This document shows, piece by piece, positions 19,806-28,881 of a stretch of 64,000 bases of DNA (position 1 is its first letter; each line of letters starts with the position of its first letter). The stretch spans positions 2,435,001-2,499,000 of the forward strand of contig NZ_OZ007001.1 in NCBI RefSeq assembly GCF_963931295.1, written 5' to 3'. The DNA is from an uncultured Mailhella sp. GTDB lineage: Bacteria; Desulfobacterota; Desulfovibrionia; Desulfovibrionales; Desulfovibrionaceae. Made by a program: the position numbers and the translations under genes. The notes under the pieces are model-generated. The model was not told where the DNA came from and made no database searches. It saw nothing but the letters and a program-made list of their open reading frames with translations.

Positions 19806-20637
19806 GGTTCAGGACTCATTAAATATAAAAGATGACAATGGCAGCGAGACAAATGGCCGAAAAGAACGTGTGTGCACAACGGTCATAACGCATGGCTATT
19901 CTGCGCCAATCCTTGAGTCGGCCGAACATGATTTCTATCTTGTGCCGCTGCTTATAAACCTCCTTGTCATAGACCACCGGAGTTTTTCGGCTGTGTCTGC
20001 CAGGAATACACGGCGTGATTCCTTTACGGGACAAGGCATGACGAAACCAGTCGGCATCATAGCCTCTATCCGCCAGAAGCTCCCTGGCCTGCGGCAGAGT
20101 ATCAAGCAGGACAGCAGCGCCTTTGTAGTCGCTCACCTGACCGCCGGACAGATGGAAGGCCAACGGTTGACCGAAGGCATTGCAGACAGCGTGGAGTTTT
20201 GAATTCAGGCCGCCTTTTGTGCGTCCGATACATCGGGAAAGGCCCCTTTTTTCAGCAAACTTGCTGCTGTCCTGTGTGCCTTGAGATGTGTGGTATCAAT
20301 CATCAAGCGTGTTGTGGAGCCGTTTTGTTCAACAAGCTCCGCAAAAATCCTGTTAAAGACACCCAATCGGCTCCAGCGGATAAAACGATTGTAGAGAGTT
20401 TTGTATGGTCCATACTCGCGCGGGGCATCTTTCCATTGCAGGCCATGCTTGATGACATAGATAATGCCGCTGACGACACGCCTGTCATCGACTCTCGGAA
20501 TGCCGTGGGAACGAGGAAAGTAGCGTTTGATACGAGCAATCTGTTCATGAGAAAGATAAAAAAGTTCCTTCATGGCATCCTCCCTATGCCGACAATAAGA
20601 ACTTTTTACCCTTTTGGCAATTAATGAGTCCTGAGCC
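19806..20637 (-). mobile_element. IS5-family (IS427-like) insertion sequence, copy 1
   Basis: An 832-bp element bounded by 16-bp imperfect inverted repeats (GGTTCAGGACTCATTA at 19806 and the complement of GGCTCAGGACTCATTA ending at 20637) and flanked by TA on both sides, consistent with a 2-bp TA target duplication. It carries one transposase in two frames on the minus strand. An apparently identical copy in opposite orientation is at 54062-54893. Confidence 0.93.
19819..20573 (-). CDS. IS5-family transposase, two frames joined by -1 frameshift
   Basis: DDE transposase encoded as an N-terminal frame (20573-20205, 122 residues) and a C-terminal frame ending at 19819. At the end of the first frame an A4GG slippery run (CACAAAAGGC on the coding strand) lets the ribosome move to the -1 frame. 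Translation then continues with GRTKGGLNSKLHAVCNAFGQ, the normal continuation of IS427-group transposases. LMIDTTHLKAH in the first frame carries the first catalytic Asp, DRGYDADW in the second carries another, and YKQRHKIEIMFGRLKDW carries the Glu region. Programmed frameshifting is established for this group. Confidence 0.9.
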
Positions 20638-20794
20638 TAGTTGAGCGATATTTTCCTAGAGCAGTGCAAAGAGCTGTCAGGAGTGAGAGGAGAGGGGCAG
20701 AATATTTAAGTTCAAAAAAATCAAAAAAAATATATTTTTTAGAACTTAACTTTCATGAACTCTTGGGTTAGAAAAAGAAAAAGGGGGAGAGTTC

Positions 20795-22090
20795 GTGAAA
20801 AGAAAAGTCGAAACGCTGCTTTTGTATTGGAAAAAGAGGCCCGACGAAGAACGGAAGCCGCTTCTTTTGAACGGCGCGAGACAGGTTGGAAAAACCTATA
20901 TTCTGCGCAAGTTTGGGGAAGAGCAGTTCAGCAACGTGGTCTATGTCAATCTGGAAGCCAACCTGACGGTAGCCTCTTTTTTTGGTGAGAATATATCGCC
21001 GGAGCGTTTGATCCGTTATCTGGAATCGGCAAGCGGAGAGAAAATAGTTCCGGGAAAGACACTCCTTATTTTCGATGAAATACAATCCTGTGAACGGGCG
21101 CTGACCTCTCTGAAATATTTTTGTGAAGAGGCTCCGCAATATCACGTTGCAGCGGCCGGAAGTCTGCTCGGCGTGGCTGTCAACCGGCAGCGGTATTCGT
21201 TTCCCGTGGGTAAGGTTGAGACGACAACGCTGTTTCCTCTTGATTTTGAAGAATTTTTATGGGCTAGAGGGAAGAGTCTTCTTGCTGAAGATATCCGGAC
21301 GGCCTATGACTTCATGGAGCCACTGCCCGACGGCCTGCATCAGCAGGCGGTGGATCTGTACCGGGAATATCTTATCGTGGGGGGTATGCCAGCCTGTGTG
21401 AAAACATTCCTGCAGGAAAAGAGTTTCCTCGACGTTACACTCGTACAAGGACAGATTGTCGATAACTATGTAGCCGACATGGCGAAATATGCTTCGGCTT
21501 CTGAAAGCGTCAAAATCAGAGCCTGTTATCAGTCCATTCCCGCTCAGCTTGCCAAGGAAAACAGGAAATTCCAATATAAGGTGGTGCAGAAGGGTGGGAG
21601 CTCGGCCATATTCGGAGCTTCCATAGAGTGGCTTAATTTGGCGGGCGTCGTTCTAAAATGCCAGAAAATAAATCATGCTTACGAGCCGATTTCCGTTCAC
21701 ATGGAGCTGGCATCGTTCAAGCTTTATATGGGAGATGTGGGACTGCTGACGTTAAAATCTGGTATTGCACAGCAAACCATTCTTTCCGATCTTGAAAATC
21801 AGTTTTTGGGGGCACTTGCGGAAAATTATGTTGCTCAGCAGCTTACCGCTAACGGCTATCCTCTTTTCTATTGGGAAAGTGACGGCTCTGCCGAGCTTGA
21901 CTTTGTTTTGCAGAAAGAAAACGAGATTACCGGCATTGAGGTAAAGAGCGGAATCAATGTGCGCTCGCGCAGCCTGAATGTCTTCAGTGGAAAATATTAT
22001 CCGACGTATAACATACGATTTTCTCTTAGGAATTTTGGTCAGGTCGAGAATCTTCGATCTGTGCCGTTGTATGCAGCTTTTTGTGTATAG
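20795..22090 (+). CDS. AAA ATPase with DUF4143 domain
   Basis: A 431-residue ATPase of the widespread AAA_14/DUF4143 family. Walker A is GARQVGKT at 27-34, Walker B is LLIFDEIQ near 92, and AAAGSLLGVA follows. The C-terminal DUF4143 region is nuclease-like, with WESDGSAELDFVLQKEN and GIEVKSG resembling a PD-(D/E)xK site. These proteins are common on islands; their function is not established. It is a single gene directly downstream of IS copy 1 and ends before a strong terminator at 22198. Confidence 0.9.
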   Translation: MKRKVETLLLYWKKRPDEERKPLLLNGARQVGKTYILRKFGEEQFSNVVYVNLEANLTVASFFGENISPERLIRYLESASGEKIVPGKTLLIFDEIQSCERALTSLKYFCEEAPQYHVAAAGSLLGVAVNRQRYSFPVGKVETTTLFPLDFEEFLWARGKSLLAEDIRTAYDFMEPLPDGLHQQAVDLYREYLIVGGMPACVKTFLQEKSFLDVTLVQGQIVDNYVADMAKYASASESVKIRACYQSIPAQLAKENRKFQYKVVQKGGSSAIFGASIEWLNLAGVVLKCQKINHAYEPISVHMELASFKLYMGDVGLLTLKSGIAQQTILSDLENQFLGALAENYVAQQLTANGYPLFYWESDGSAELDFVLQKENEITGIEVKSGINVRSRSLNVFSGKYYPTYNIRFSLRNFGQVENLRSVPLYAAFCV

Positions 22091-22197
22091 CTTCTTTTGC
22101 AAGACCTCGGATACGTTATTCCTGCGTAGCCCAAAAACTCTTTTACCTGGAATTTAGCTCGCCCTACACACATATACACCACATACTTCGTCAAAAA

Positions 22198-22242
22198 AAA
22201 AAGAAAGTCCCAGATCTCTATGATATTTAGGACTTTCTTTTT
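22198..22242. terminator. Bidirectional rho-independent terminator
   Basis: A 13-bp A/T-tailed stem (22198-22210 with 22230-22242) flanked by an A-run on the left and a T-run on the right. It can stop the ATPase gene from the left and mipA transcription from the right. Confidence 0.85.
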
Positions 22243-22284
22243 TATCCAACGCGCCGTAAAACCCCTCCCTTGAGGGGGAGGATG
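22243..22284. repeat. Dispersed repeat, copy 1, with short hairpin
   Basis: TATCCAACGCGCCGTAA is followed by a CCTCCC/GGGAGG hairpin. Related copies are at about 28018-28050 (one substitution, with an 8-bp hairpin of the same kind) and 50067-50083. The layout resembles the right end of IS200/IS605-type elements, where a sequence of this sort follows tnpB, but no tnpA or tnpB is present here. Confidence 0.5.
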
Positions 22285-22326
22285 TCAATTCATGTCGTTC
22301 TTCAACGACATTCACTAGATCTATGT

Positions 22327-23070
22327 TTAGAATGTATACGTGATGCCGCCGCCGAAAATATGCTGAGTATCACGATCAACCATGGGACTATCTTTTATCT
22401 CGTCATCCAGGAAAGTCATATTCCAGGAGGCAAAAACACTCCAGTGGTCCGTAAAAGCATAGATTGCCTTCACACCAACAAACGGAGTGATACTTGAGTC
22501 CGGTGAATAATAGTTGAACCCGCTTCGACGTGCTTCACTATGGCTGATTCCATAATAATAGTCATTGAAGTCGGAGCTGGAGAACATAACACCAGCGAGA
22601 GGCACTACGGACAGGCCGCCCCAGTGTATAGGGTAGGCATAACTGGCACTAGCCATGAAGCCGTCAGTGGTACCCGTGATATCGCCGGAAGCAGAAAGAT
22701 TCAGGGAGCCAAAATCCGTGGTGAGATTATATCTAAGGGTTGCAAGTACCGTGATGTTACGATTGTCAAGCTGTTTCATGGCGTAGTCATCACTTTTGCT
22801 TGACCGAAAGTATTGTGGGAGCAGATTTACGCCCAGAGATACTTTCTGCATGCCGTCGTTCCACAAAAACACTCCTGCTTCCGTATTTTTGAGGTAGAAG
22901 CGGGTCCCCTCATAGTCAATGATAGGGGTGGGCAGCACACGAGCGTCGGATCCCTTATACTCAGACTGTACGGCAAATGCTCCGGCACTGATGGAAAAAG
23001 TATCCGCCATGACTGGTTTTCCAGAAAGCATGAGTGCTGCTGCCAACAGAATTGCAAAACGTAGTTTCAT
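22327..23070 (-). CDS. MipA/OmpV-family outer-membrane protein
   Basis: A 247-residue outer-membrane beta-barrel protein with a Sec signal peptide ending KPVMA near residue 22. FSISAGAFAVQSEYKGSD, the early PIIDYEGTRFYLKN segment and the C-terminal HIFGGGITYTF (ending in Phe) are typical of MipA. The ATG at 23070 is preferred over the GTG just before it because AAGGAG then sits at 6 bases. It is divergent from the TetR gene, which probably represses it. The family includes a scaffold for MltA and proteins tied to drug or osmotic responses. Confidence 0.88.
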   Translation of the reverse strand: MKLRFAILLAAALMLSGKPVMADTFSISAGAFAVQSEYKGSDARVLPTPIIDYEGTRFYLKNTEAGVFLWNDGMQKVSLGVNLLPQYFRSSKSDDYAMKQLDNRNITVLATLRYNLTTDFGSLNLSASGDITGTTDGFMASASYAYPIHWGGLSVVPLAGVMFSSSDFNDYYYGISHSEARRSGFNYYSPDSSITPFVGVKAIYAFTDHWSVFASWNMTFLDDEIKDSPMVDRDTQHIFGGGITYTF

Positions 23071-23125
23071 CACAAACTCCTTGAAAAGTGGTGTGGAAAA
23101 AGGGATACTTTTTTCAGAACATTAA

Positions 23126-23141
23126 GTCAACGCGTGTTGAC
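23126..23141. promoter_or_regulatory. Palindromic operator candidate between mipA and tetR
   Basis: GTCAACGCGTGTTGAC is a 16-bp perfect inverted repeat centred in the 103-base gap between the divergent mipA and tetR genes. Position and symmetry suit a TetR-family operator acting on both promoters. Inference only. Confidence 0.55.
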
Positions 23142-23173
23142 ATTTGAAAACCGGCTCTAGGGATAGAATAGTC

Positions 23174-23785
23174 ATGGACAATAAAAAGGAAATAAAACCT
23201 GACTGCTATATACAAAAGCAGCAGAATCAAGAAGTCTCAGGACAGAAACGTAACGCTTCTAGGACAAAGGCTAGGATCCTTGAAAGTGCAGAGAGACTTT
23301 TCACCAAGAATCCTTATGACAACGTCACAATGCGCCAGATTGCTTCTATGGCAGGAGTAGATCCTTCGTTGATAATTCGTTATTTTTCTTCTAAAGAAGA
23401 ACTATTTTCTGCTGTATTAGATAATATAAGTTCTAGAAGAGAGTTTTTTTACGATGAAGATGCAGATAAAGATTTCATTATACGAACATTAAAAATATTA
23501 TCTAACCATAATAATATAGATAATAACTATATATTGAATATTATTATGCTTTCATCACAATCAAATAAAGCAAAAGAAATTATTAAAAAAAGAACAAAGC
23601 TAATTTTTGATAATTTGAAAAGAGAAAACATCAATAACACTCTAGCCTATATATCGGTATCTTGTGCTATTGGATCTATATTAATAAATAGCATATTAGA
23701 AGAAGAAAACAGTGAATGTATACCAATTGAAGATATACAAAAAGCTTTGAAAAAAATATTTGATCTATCACAATCTATGGATTGA
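23174..23785 (+). CDS. TetR/AcrR-family transcriptional regulator
   Basis: A 203-residue regulator. The N-terminal helix-turn-helix reads RILESAERLFTKNPYDNVTM, then RQIASMAGVDPSLIIRYFSS, as in the TetR family; the C-terminal domain is divergent. The gene is strikingly AT-rich (many AAA, ATA, TTA codons), unlike the host genes, which suggests recent acquisition. The ATG at 23174 is chosen over an upstream TTG at 23144. It is divergent from mipA and probably controls it. An imperfect hairpin near 23890-23935 with a T-run may be its terminator. Confidence 0.87.
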   Translation: MDNKKEIKPDCYIQKQQNQEVSGQKRNASRTKARILESAERLFTKNPYDNVTMRQIASMAGVDPSLIIRYFSSKEELFSAVLDNISSRREFFYDEDADKDFIIRTLKILSNHNNIDNNYILNIIMLSSQSNKAKEIIKKRTKLIFDNLKRENINNTLAYISVSCAIGSILINSILEEENSECIPIEDIQKALKKIFDLSQSMD

Positions 23786-23997
23786 TACTTTCTACAGCCT
23801 TTAGGTTTGTGAGAATGTCAACCGACTTTAACAAGAGATTTGCAGACACGTCTTAGAAAGCGGCTACAGGAAAGCTTCTGGAGTAAAAAAGAGAAGCCTC
23901 GTACAAAAAAACCTTTCAAGGACATTTGAACGGGGCTTTTTCAGGTTCTTTGAAGAGTGGAATGCGGTCGGCCAGCAATTTCTAATAGAGCTGTTTT

Positions 23998-24306
23998 CTA
24001 TTCAGATGCCTCAGTGAAAAAGCTTCTGTATTTATCGGCTATCGGATGCTTCGCCGGGTTGTTCTCAAATTCAAGAACATATCCGATGTTGTCAAAAGGA
24101 ATGAGCGTAGACGTTTTCTCCATGTGATTGATACTGCCTAAGGGGGTCTGGCCGAGCGATAGGAAATAGTCGCTGCCGTCCATGGCGTAGGACACCGTGA
24201 CAGCCTTATTCAGGCAGATGCCTGTGTCGTCGTAGCGTTCCATGGTTCCTATGAAACCGAATTTACCGTCTTTTGTCACTACGAGGGAAAGATTACCGTT
24301 TTCCAT
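23998..24306 (-). CDS. Small phage-like protein of unknown function
   Basis: A 102-residue protein with no domain I recognise. It has alternating hydrophobic strands (LSLVVTKDGKFGFIGTM) and no signal or membrane segment. Its start lies inside the 3' end of the RuvC-like gene (28-base overlap), so the two are tightly coupled, as in phage replication-recombination modules. Confidence 0.6.
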   Translation of the reverse strand: MENGNLSLVVTKDGKFGFIGTMERYDDTGICLNKAVTVSYAMDGSDYFLSLGQTPLGSINHMEKTSTLIPFDNIGYVLEFENNPAKHPIADKYRSFFTEASE

Positions 24307-24887
24307 GATTCTCTCTGTTTTTTAGCTAGTTCAAGCCTCATGCGAAGCAGTGCTTTGTCCTGGCAACCTTTTATGATATCGCGCAGTTCCTCATGCACGT
24401 ACCTTGCCATGCTCGCCATGAAGTAGGCGTCGCACACATCAAAAGTCCGTTCCCCAGCGCCAAGATTCGCTATGAGTGCACTTTCGAAAACAGCCTTGTC
24501 CCGCATCATTTCCTTGGTTGCCGTTCCTGTGCCTGTAGCGAACTTTTTTATTGTCGCAGGGGCTGAAAAATGGAATGCTGTATTCGGGAAAGCGGTCATA
24601 AGCGTCATTTTCAGAATGCCGCCGTACTCGGCAAGAGAATACGTTCTATGCACGGAGTCGAACGAATAGTCTTCATACACGGCGGCGGAAAGGCCGTCGG
24701 CAGAACGCTCTCTTATAAAACTGATTATTTCGTCCGCCCGGCTTCTATAGAAGAGAATGTCGGAAGCGTAGTCTTTCTTACGACACCCTGTTTTGCTGTT
24801 GTACGTGGCAAGAGTTCTGCCGCGCTCGTCCAGCAATACAACACCGGTGTTGGTAATGGACGGGTCTATGCCCGCGTAGGTTTTCAT
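24279..24887 (-). CDS. RuvC-like Holliday-junction resolvase (phage type)
   Basis: A 202-residue RNase H-fold nuclease. The catalytic acidic residues are in place: Asp8 in AGIDPSITNTG, Glu72 in VYEDYSF, and Asp150/Asp153 in FDVCDAYF. This is the RuvC pattern in a protein longer and more divergent than cellular RuvC, as seen in phages, where it resolves junctions or debranches DNA for packaging. Its start overlaps the stop of the zinc-ribbon gene upstream by four bases. Confidence 0.82.
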   Translation of the reverse strand: MKTYAGIDPSITNTGVVLLDERGRTLATYNSKTGCRKKDYASDILFYRSRADEIISFIRERSADGLSAAVYEDYSFDSVHRTYSLAEYGGILKMTLMTAFPNTAFHFSAPATIKKFATGTGTATKEMMRDKAVFESALIANLGAGERTFDVCDAYFMASMARYVHEELRDIIKGCQDKALLRMRLELAKKQRESWKTVIFPS

Positions 24888-25108
24888 TCCAAACCCACGC
24901 TTTTGCGCATATCGCAGTCCTGAATGAAATCGCCGTTACTGTAGTACCCTGTGTTACCGCATATAAAGCAATACCAGGAGCCTGGATCTCCGTCTTTATC
25001 CCAGGTATGTCGGTGGCACTGATGACATGGTTCTACGGGTATGGAATCGGCAGACATCTTCTTTATGCGACGCTGCCTGATTCTCTGTATGTGCAGTATG
25101 TTTTCCAA
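24884..25108 (-). CDS. Small zinc-ribbon-like protein
   Basis: A 74-residue protein with two CxxC pairs (CHQCHRH and CFICG) 19 residues apart, likely a zinc ribbon. The TTG at 25108 has a GGAG box 8 bases upstream; an internal ATG at 25057 has a weaker site. It leads the three-gene phage-like run, overlapping the resolvase start by four bases. A DNA-binding partner of the resolvase is a guess. Confidence 0.6.
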   Translation of the reverse strand: MENILHIQRIRQRRIKKMSADSIPVEPCHQCHRHTWDKDGDPGSWYCFICGNTGYYSNGDFIQDCDMRKSVGLE

Positions 25109-25432
25109 GTGACTGTCTCCGCATGATTATGCTGTAGTTTGCGGACGTCACAAGAAATGTTTAATATTTACTTTTTTTGTTTGAAAAGTTTTAGTTCTCA
25201 ACCATCGTACGCAGTACAAACTCATCGAACAACGGCACAGTGAATTCAAGTTCGCCGTATTCGGATCGAAGATGACGCTGCTTGCTATGAGACTGTTGCG
25301 AAGTTGGCTTATGTGAAAAAACATAACCTATATACAACCTTTGATAAGTTAAAAGGTGATAGATTTAACTATTTGATTTTATAAATTTATTTGATTTTAG
25401 AGTGAAAATTCAGACAATGTCACTTCTACCAA
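25109..25432. other. AT-rich gap with a possible gene remnant
   Basis: No intact gene. A plus-strand stretch at about 25198-25314 reads in frame to a stop (ending FGSKMTLLAMRLLRSWLM) and looks like the C-terminal end of a protein whose front has been lost. I cannot name the family. The rest is AT-rich. Confidence 0.35.
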
Positions 25433-25461
25433 TTGACCTGTACTCGTATTCATTGTATATC
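25433..25461 (+). promoter_or_regulatory. Sigma-70 type promoter
   Basis: TTGACC at 25433-25438 and TATATC at 25456-25461 are separated by 17 bases, close to consensus. It would start transcription near 25468, into the two-hairpin region that follows. Confidence 0.6.
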
Positions 25462-25467
25462 TAATAT

Positions 25468-25612
25468 AGAAGGGACGTGTCTCCTGAAGAAAGTATTGCT
25501 TGCGTTCCTTTCATCATACACTGTGGACACCCGTCTCTTTCCCCACCTGAGTGTCCACAGTTGCTCGGCAGACCTTGCTACTTTGATCTTACCTGCAAGG
25601 TCTGCCTTCTTT
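25468..25612 (+). ncRNA. Candidate small RNA with two hairpins and terminator
   Basis: Downstream of a good promoter lie a hairpin with 11-bp arms (25520-25530 with 25551-25561) and a second one with 12-bp arms (25567-25578 with 25595-25606) followed directly by TTCTTTTTT, a rho-independent terminator. No credible reading frame lies between. This gives a transcript of about 145 bases. It could instead be an attenuated leader of the lipoprotein gene, which begins 96 bases later. Confidence 0.5.
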
Positions 25613-25707
25613 TTTAATTTTCTTGCCCTGCCTCCACATTTCAGATATATCTTCCGATAAGAATGGATTTCAAGCGTTTCCATACAACTCCTGACAGGAG
25701 GCACTTA

Positions 25708-25887
25708 ATGAAACGCCGTTCGTTTCTTCGCGTTTTCGCTGCTATTTGCAGTATTGGTCTCTCCGCTACCGTTTTGTCGGGGTGCGTGCCACCTCCACCA
25801 CCCCCACACGGGCATCGCCCTCCTCCGGGACGAGTTCCACGGCGTCCACCTCCTCCGCGATCGGGATTCAGGCCTCCACACAGATAA
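25708..25887 (+). CDS. Small proline-rich lipoprotein
   Basis: A 59-residue protein starting MKRRSFLRVFAAICSIGLSA, with lipobox LSGC giving a lipidated Cys near residue 25. The mature part is a short tail of Pro, Arg, His and Gly (CVPPPPPPHGHRPPPG). A textbook GGAGG box sits 7 bases before the ATG; the longer upstream frame has no such site. Pro-rich tails of this kind often span or contact the peptidoglycan. The function is unknown. Confidence 0.8.
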   Translation: MKRRSFLRVFAAICSIGLSATVLSGCVPPPPPPHGHRPPPGRVPRRPPPPRSGFRPPHR

Positions 25888-26592
25888 CCAAACAAAGGAT
25901 TTTTTAGGCTATCAATGAGGCGGGGCCGTGTGGCAAGTCAGCGTCATCAGAGGTTTCGGTTTGAAATCTCAGACACTGGAACCTGCCAGTGCTGCTTGAA
26001 AAAGCCGCTCTTTGTCATCTTTGCACAGTATGCTGTGCCGATTTTGGTATTTAGTGTTTTTGTTTCGTTGTTTTTCTTGACGAAGCATTGATTTTAAGCT
26101 CTTATTTAACAACGCTGAGTGTTAGCATATTCCGTGTTCAGCGTTCCTGTGATAAATGAATATTCATTTGTCACAATATCCCCTTGAATCATCCTGTTCT
26201 GGCCCCATGCAGGCAGGATGATTCTTTTTTTTTGCAGATAGCTTAATTAAATTAAAAAATGCAGGGAGCGCAGTGTTGCACTCCCTGCATTGCGTCATGG
26301 GTTACGACAGCAGAAAAATAATCAATGTGCCATATATTCGAGAATGTAAGGCCGTCATTCCTACCTGAAGAACAAACTATCATCCCTTAGCTATTGACAG
26401 ACACCTCGATAAGGAAAGATTCCTTATCGAGGTTTTCTTCAGTAAGATCAAAGAATAACGCAACATAGCAACACGCTATAACAAACTGGCAAATATTTTT
26501 GCTGCATTTATTTTGCTGCTTCACTCATCTGGCTTCGATAAGAGGTTTGCAGACACACCCCATCTAGGAAAATCTAGGACAGTTTCCAAAGA
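25888..26592. other. Gene-free stretch with three hairpin terminators
   Basis: About 700 AT-rich bases. Three hairpins stand out: 26186-26224 with a long T-run on the plus strand (lipoprotein terminator), 26258-26291 with a T-run on the minus strand (probably ending secF transcription), and 26404-26432 followed by TTTTCTTC on the plus strand. No gene is seen. The phrase TTTGCAGACAC near 26546 also occurs near 23840 in a similar context and may be a short repeat. Confidence 0.55.
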
Positions 26593-27708
26593 CTAAACTA
26601 TACCGTGTTCTCCGGGACGTTCGAATTCGATCTTCTGACTCACTTTAGTATGATAGAAATCAACATTTCCAAATGCAATGAGAATGGGAGAAGCCACGAA
26701 TATGGACGAAAACGTACCAAAAATAATGCCAAGCGTAATGGTTAGAGCGAAGCTGTGTATTACATTTCCACCAAGAAAATATAGAGCGAGGCTTGCCAGC
26801 AACGTGGTTCCAGATGTCATGACAGTACGTGATAGTGTCTGATTCACAGATACGTTGATTACCGACTCCATCGACGGTTTAATATTGCTGTCATGTGGAA
26901 CATTTCTGAGATTTTCCCGTATTCTGTCATACACGACGATGGTATCATTGATGGAATAGCCAACGAGTGTAAGAAGAGCAGCTATGACATTAAGGTCTAT
27001 TTCTACATTCAACAGTGTCAGAAGTCCGACTGTAATAATAACGTCATGCACAAGTGCCAACGTAGCCCCTAGAGCAAAATTAAGCTTGAGCTTCCAACAA
27101 CATACAAATGTGATTATTAATCCTAAAAACACCCCCCAAAGTTTACTCAATCCTATATAGGATACGCCATACACTGCACCATAGAGAACCGCAACCATGA
27201 TACCAGCAGTTATCCAGCTATGTTCAAATCGGCCAGATATATAGACCGTTATCAAAAGAACAGCGTAGAACACGGCTTCAATTGCCATATTCCTTAAGTC
27301 ATTGCCGACTTTAGGTCCCACTGACTCAATTCTTTGTATCATGAACTTGTTATCAGGAAGAGTTTTGTGAAGTGTGTCTGTCACACGTTGCCTTAATTCC
27401 TGAGTCGATTCATCGGATACGGAAAAACGTAGCATGTAGTTTCGATTATCAGTATCCACCTGCTGGACTATCAAACCAGGTAAATTGACATCTTCTAATG
27501 CTGCTTTTACCTGTTCATCGGGAATCGGCTGTTCAAATGATATTTGAACAACTACACCACCGGTGAAATCAACGCCATATTTGAGTCCACCATTCAGTAG
27601 AATGGCAACCAAACCAATCAGTGCCGTTATGCACGAGACCGCATAGGCTATTTTTCGAAAGCCCACGAAGTCAATATGTGTTTCATGAGAAAAGATAGCT
27701 AAAGCCAT
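26593..27708 (-). CDS. secF: SecF-like protein-export membrane subunit, without SecD
   Basis: A 371-residue member of the SecF/RND export family. It has the early GLKYGVDFTGGVVVQISF signature, a periplasmic domain, and the late NDTIVVYDRIRE signature with about six membrane segments. SecF normally works with SecD, encoded next to it, to drive late protein export. Here no secD is adjacent. The gene is AT-rich compared with the host blocks and lies in the island, so it may be a spare, acquired paralogue. It seems intact. Confidence 0.88.
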   Translation of the reverse strand: MALAIFSHETHIDFVGFRKIAYAVSCITALIGLVAILLNGGLKYGVDFTGGVVVQISFEQPIPDEQVKAALEDVNLPGLIVQQVDTDNRNYMLRFSVSDESTQELRQRVTDTLHKTLPDNKFMIQRIESVGPKVGNDLRNMAIEAVFYAVLLITVYISGRFEHSWITAGIMVAVLYGAVYGVSYIGLSKLWGVFLGLIITFVCCWKLKLNFALGATLALVHDVIITVGLLTLLNVEIDLNVIAALLTLVGYSINDTIVVYDRIRENLRNVPHDSNIKPSMESVINVSVNQTLSRTVMTSGTTLLASLALYFLGGNVIHSFALTITLGIIFGTFSSIFVASPILIAFGNVDFYHTKVSQKIEFERPGEHGIV

Positions 27709-28017
27709 GACAACTCCTTCTTGTCAAATGGAACACAGTCGTTATACGAGACTGTCCTTGTTTAAACCGACTTGTCATCATGGCCAGATGAAAAAGTAAT
27801 GTCAACTCATTGTAATTTTTAGAAATATTTTTATATGAAAAAGGCTCTGAAGATGAAAAATCTGAACAGTTTTTATGTGATTTCTTGAAATTGGTGATAA
27901 AAATTAAATGAAAGCCTCATAAAATGAATTATTTTATTCAAGTAGTAAAATGAATTTTTTATCCATAAAATTTACTTTTTGAAAATTAAAGGGGGGATCT
28001 TAGTTAAGACCCGCAAT

Positions 28018-28053
28018 TATCCAACGCGACGTAAAACCTCTCCCTTCAGGGAG
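28018..28053. repeat. Dispersed repeat, copy 2, with 8-bp hairpin
   Basis: TATCCAACGCGACGTAA followed by CCTCTCCC-TTCA-GGGAGAGG, a perfect 8-bp hairpin. It is the counterpart of the repeat at 22243-22284 and lies just beyond the end of the second amino-acid ABC operon. Confidence 0.5.
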
Positions 28054-28129
28054 AGGTTAGAAGGATCACCTCCAATGCAGCACAGGAAATTCGGCAAGAG
28101 TTTTCTGGCTGCAAACGCGGAAAAAAATG

Positions 28130-28166
28130 AAAAGACCCGAACGCGGTGTTCCGGGCCTTTTTCAAA
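28130..28166 (-). terminator. Terminator of the second amino-acid ABC operon
   Basis: An imperfect GC-rich hairpin with TTTT on the minus strand, 15-50 bases after the last permease stop. Its position matches the terminator at 5634-5672 of the paralogous operon. Confidence 0.6.
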
Positions 28167-28179
28167 AAGAGGGAGTTCT

Positions 28180-28881
28180 TCAGGTAGGTTGTTCCGTCTT
28201 CTTGGAAGTAATCCTGCGACGTTTATGCATATGACGGACAATGCAGGAAAGAGTGAAGTTGATAATGAAGTAGATGAGTGCTGCAAAGCCGAAAATGGCC
28301 GCGACTTGCTGTATACCCACGGTCTGCCCCGTGTATCGCGGCAGAAGAGCTAGCGCGTTTCTGGAACGGAACATGAGTTCTGCCACGGCTACCATGGAAA
28401 GGAAGGATGTATCTTTGACCACGGTGATGATCTGACTGAGCAGCGTGGGAACGATGTTCTGGAAGCACTGGGGCAGGATGATGTAGATGAGCGTCTGCAC
28501 GAAGTCGAAGCCCTGGGAGGATGCAGCCTCGAACTGCCCCTTGGGGATGGAGTTAAGTCCGCCGCGGATGATTTCCGCAATGGTGGCGGAGGTGAAGAGC
28601 ACAAAGGCGAAGGAGCAGCGCAGAAAGGCCGTAGGCAGGGGCGCATACACATAGCAGATGAGCACCCACATTAGATTAGGCGTATTGCGGAAGATTTCGA
28701 TATACACGCCCGCGAGTCTGCCGAGGATGAATTTGTCGTAGCTTCGCAGCAGTGCCAGAATAAGCCCGAAAAAGATGCTGCATATCACGATGACGACAGA
28801 AAGCTCGATGACGAGCCATGCACCGCCAAGCAGATAAGTAAGTATTTCGGGTGTAAAGGTGCGGGTAATGACCTCGATCAC
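28180..28881 (-). CDS. Polar amino-acid ABC permease, island paralogue (second permease)
   Basis: A 233-residue permease almost identical in protein sequence to the one at 5707-6408 over its whole length except the last ten residues, with the same coupling loop pattern EAASSQGFDFVQTLIYIILP. The four-base overlap with the preceding permease is also kept. Third-codon positions are more AT-rich than in the first copy. It belongs to a whole-operon duplicate inside the island. Confidence 0.92.
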   Translation of the reverse strand: MIEVITRTFTPEILTYLLGGAWLVIELSVVIVICSIFFGLILALLRSYDKFILGRLAGVYIEIFRNTPNLMWVLICYVYAPLPTAFLRCSFAFVLFTSATIAEIIRGGLNSIPKGQFEAASSQGFDFVQTLIYIILPQCFQNIVPTLLSQIITVVKDTSFLSMVAVAELMFRSRNALALLPRYTGQTVGIQQVAAIFGFAALIYFIINFTLSCIVRHMHKRRRITSKKTEQPT

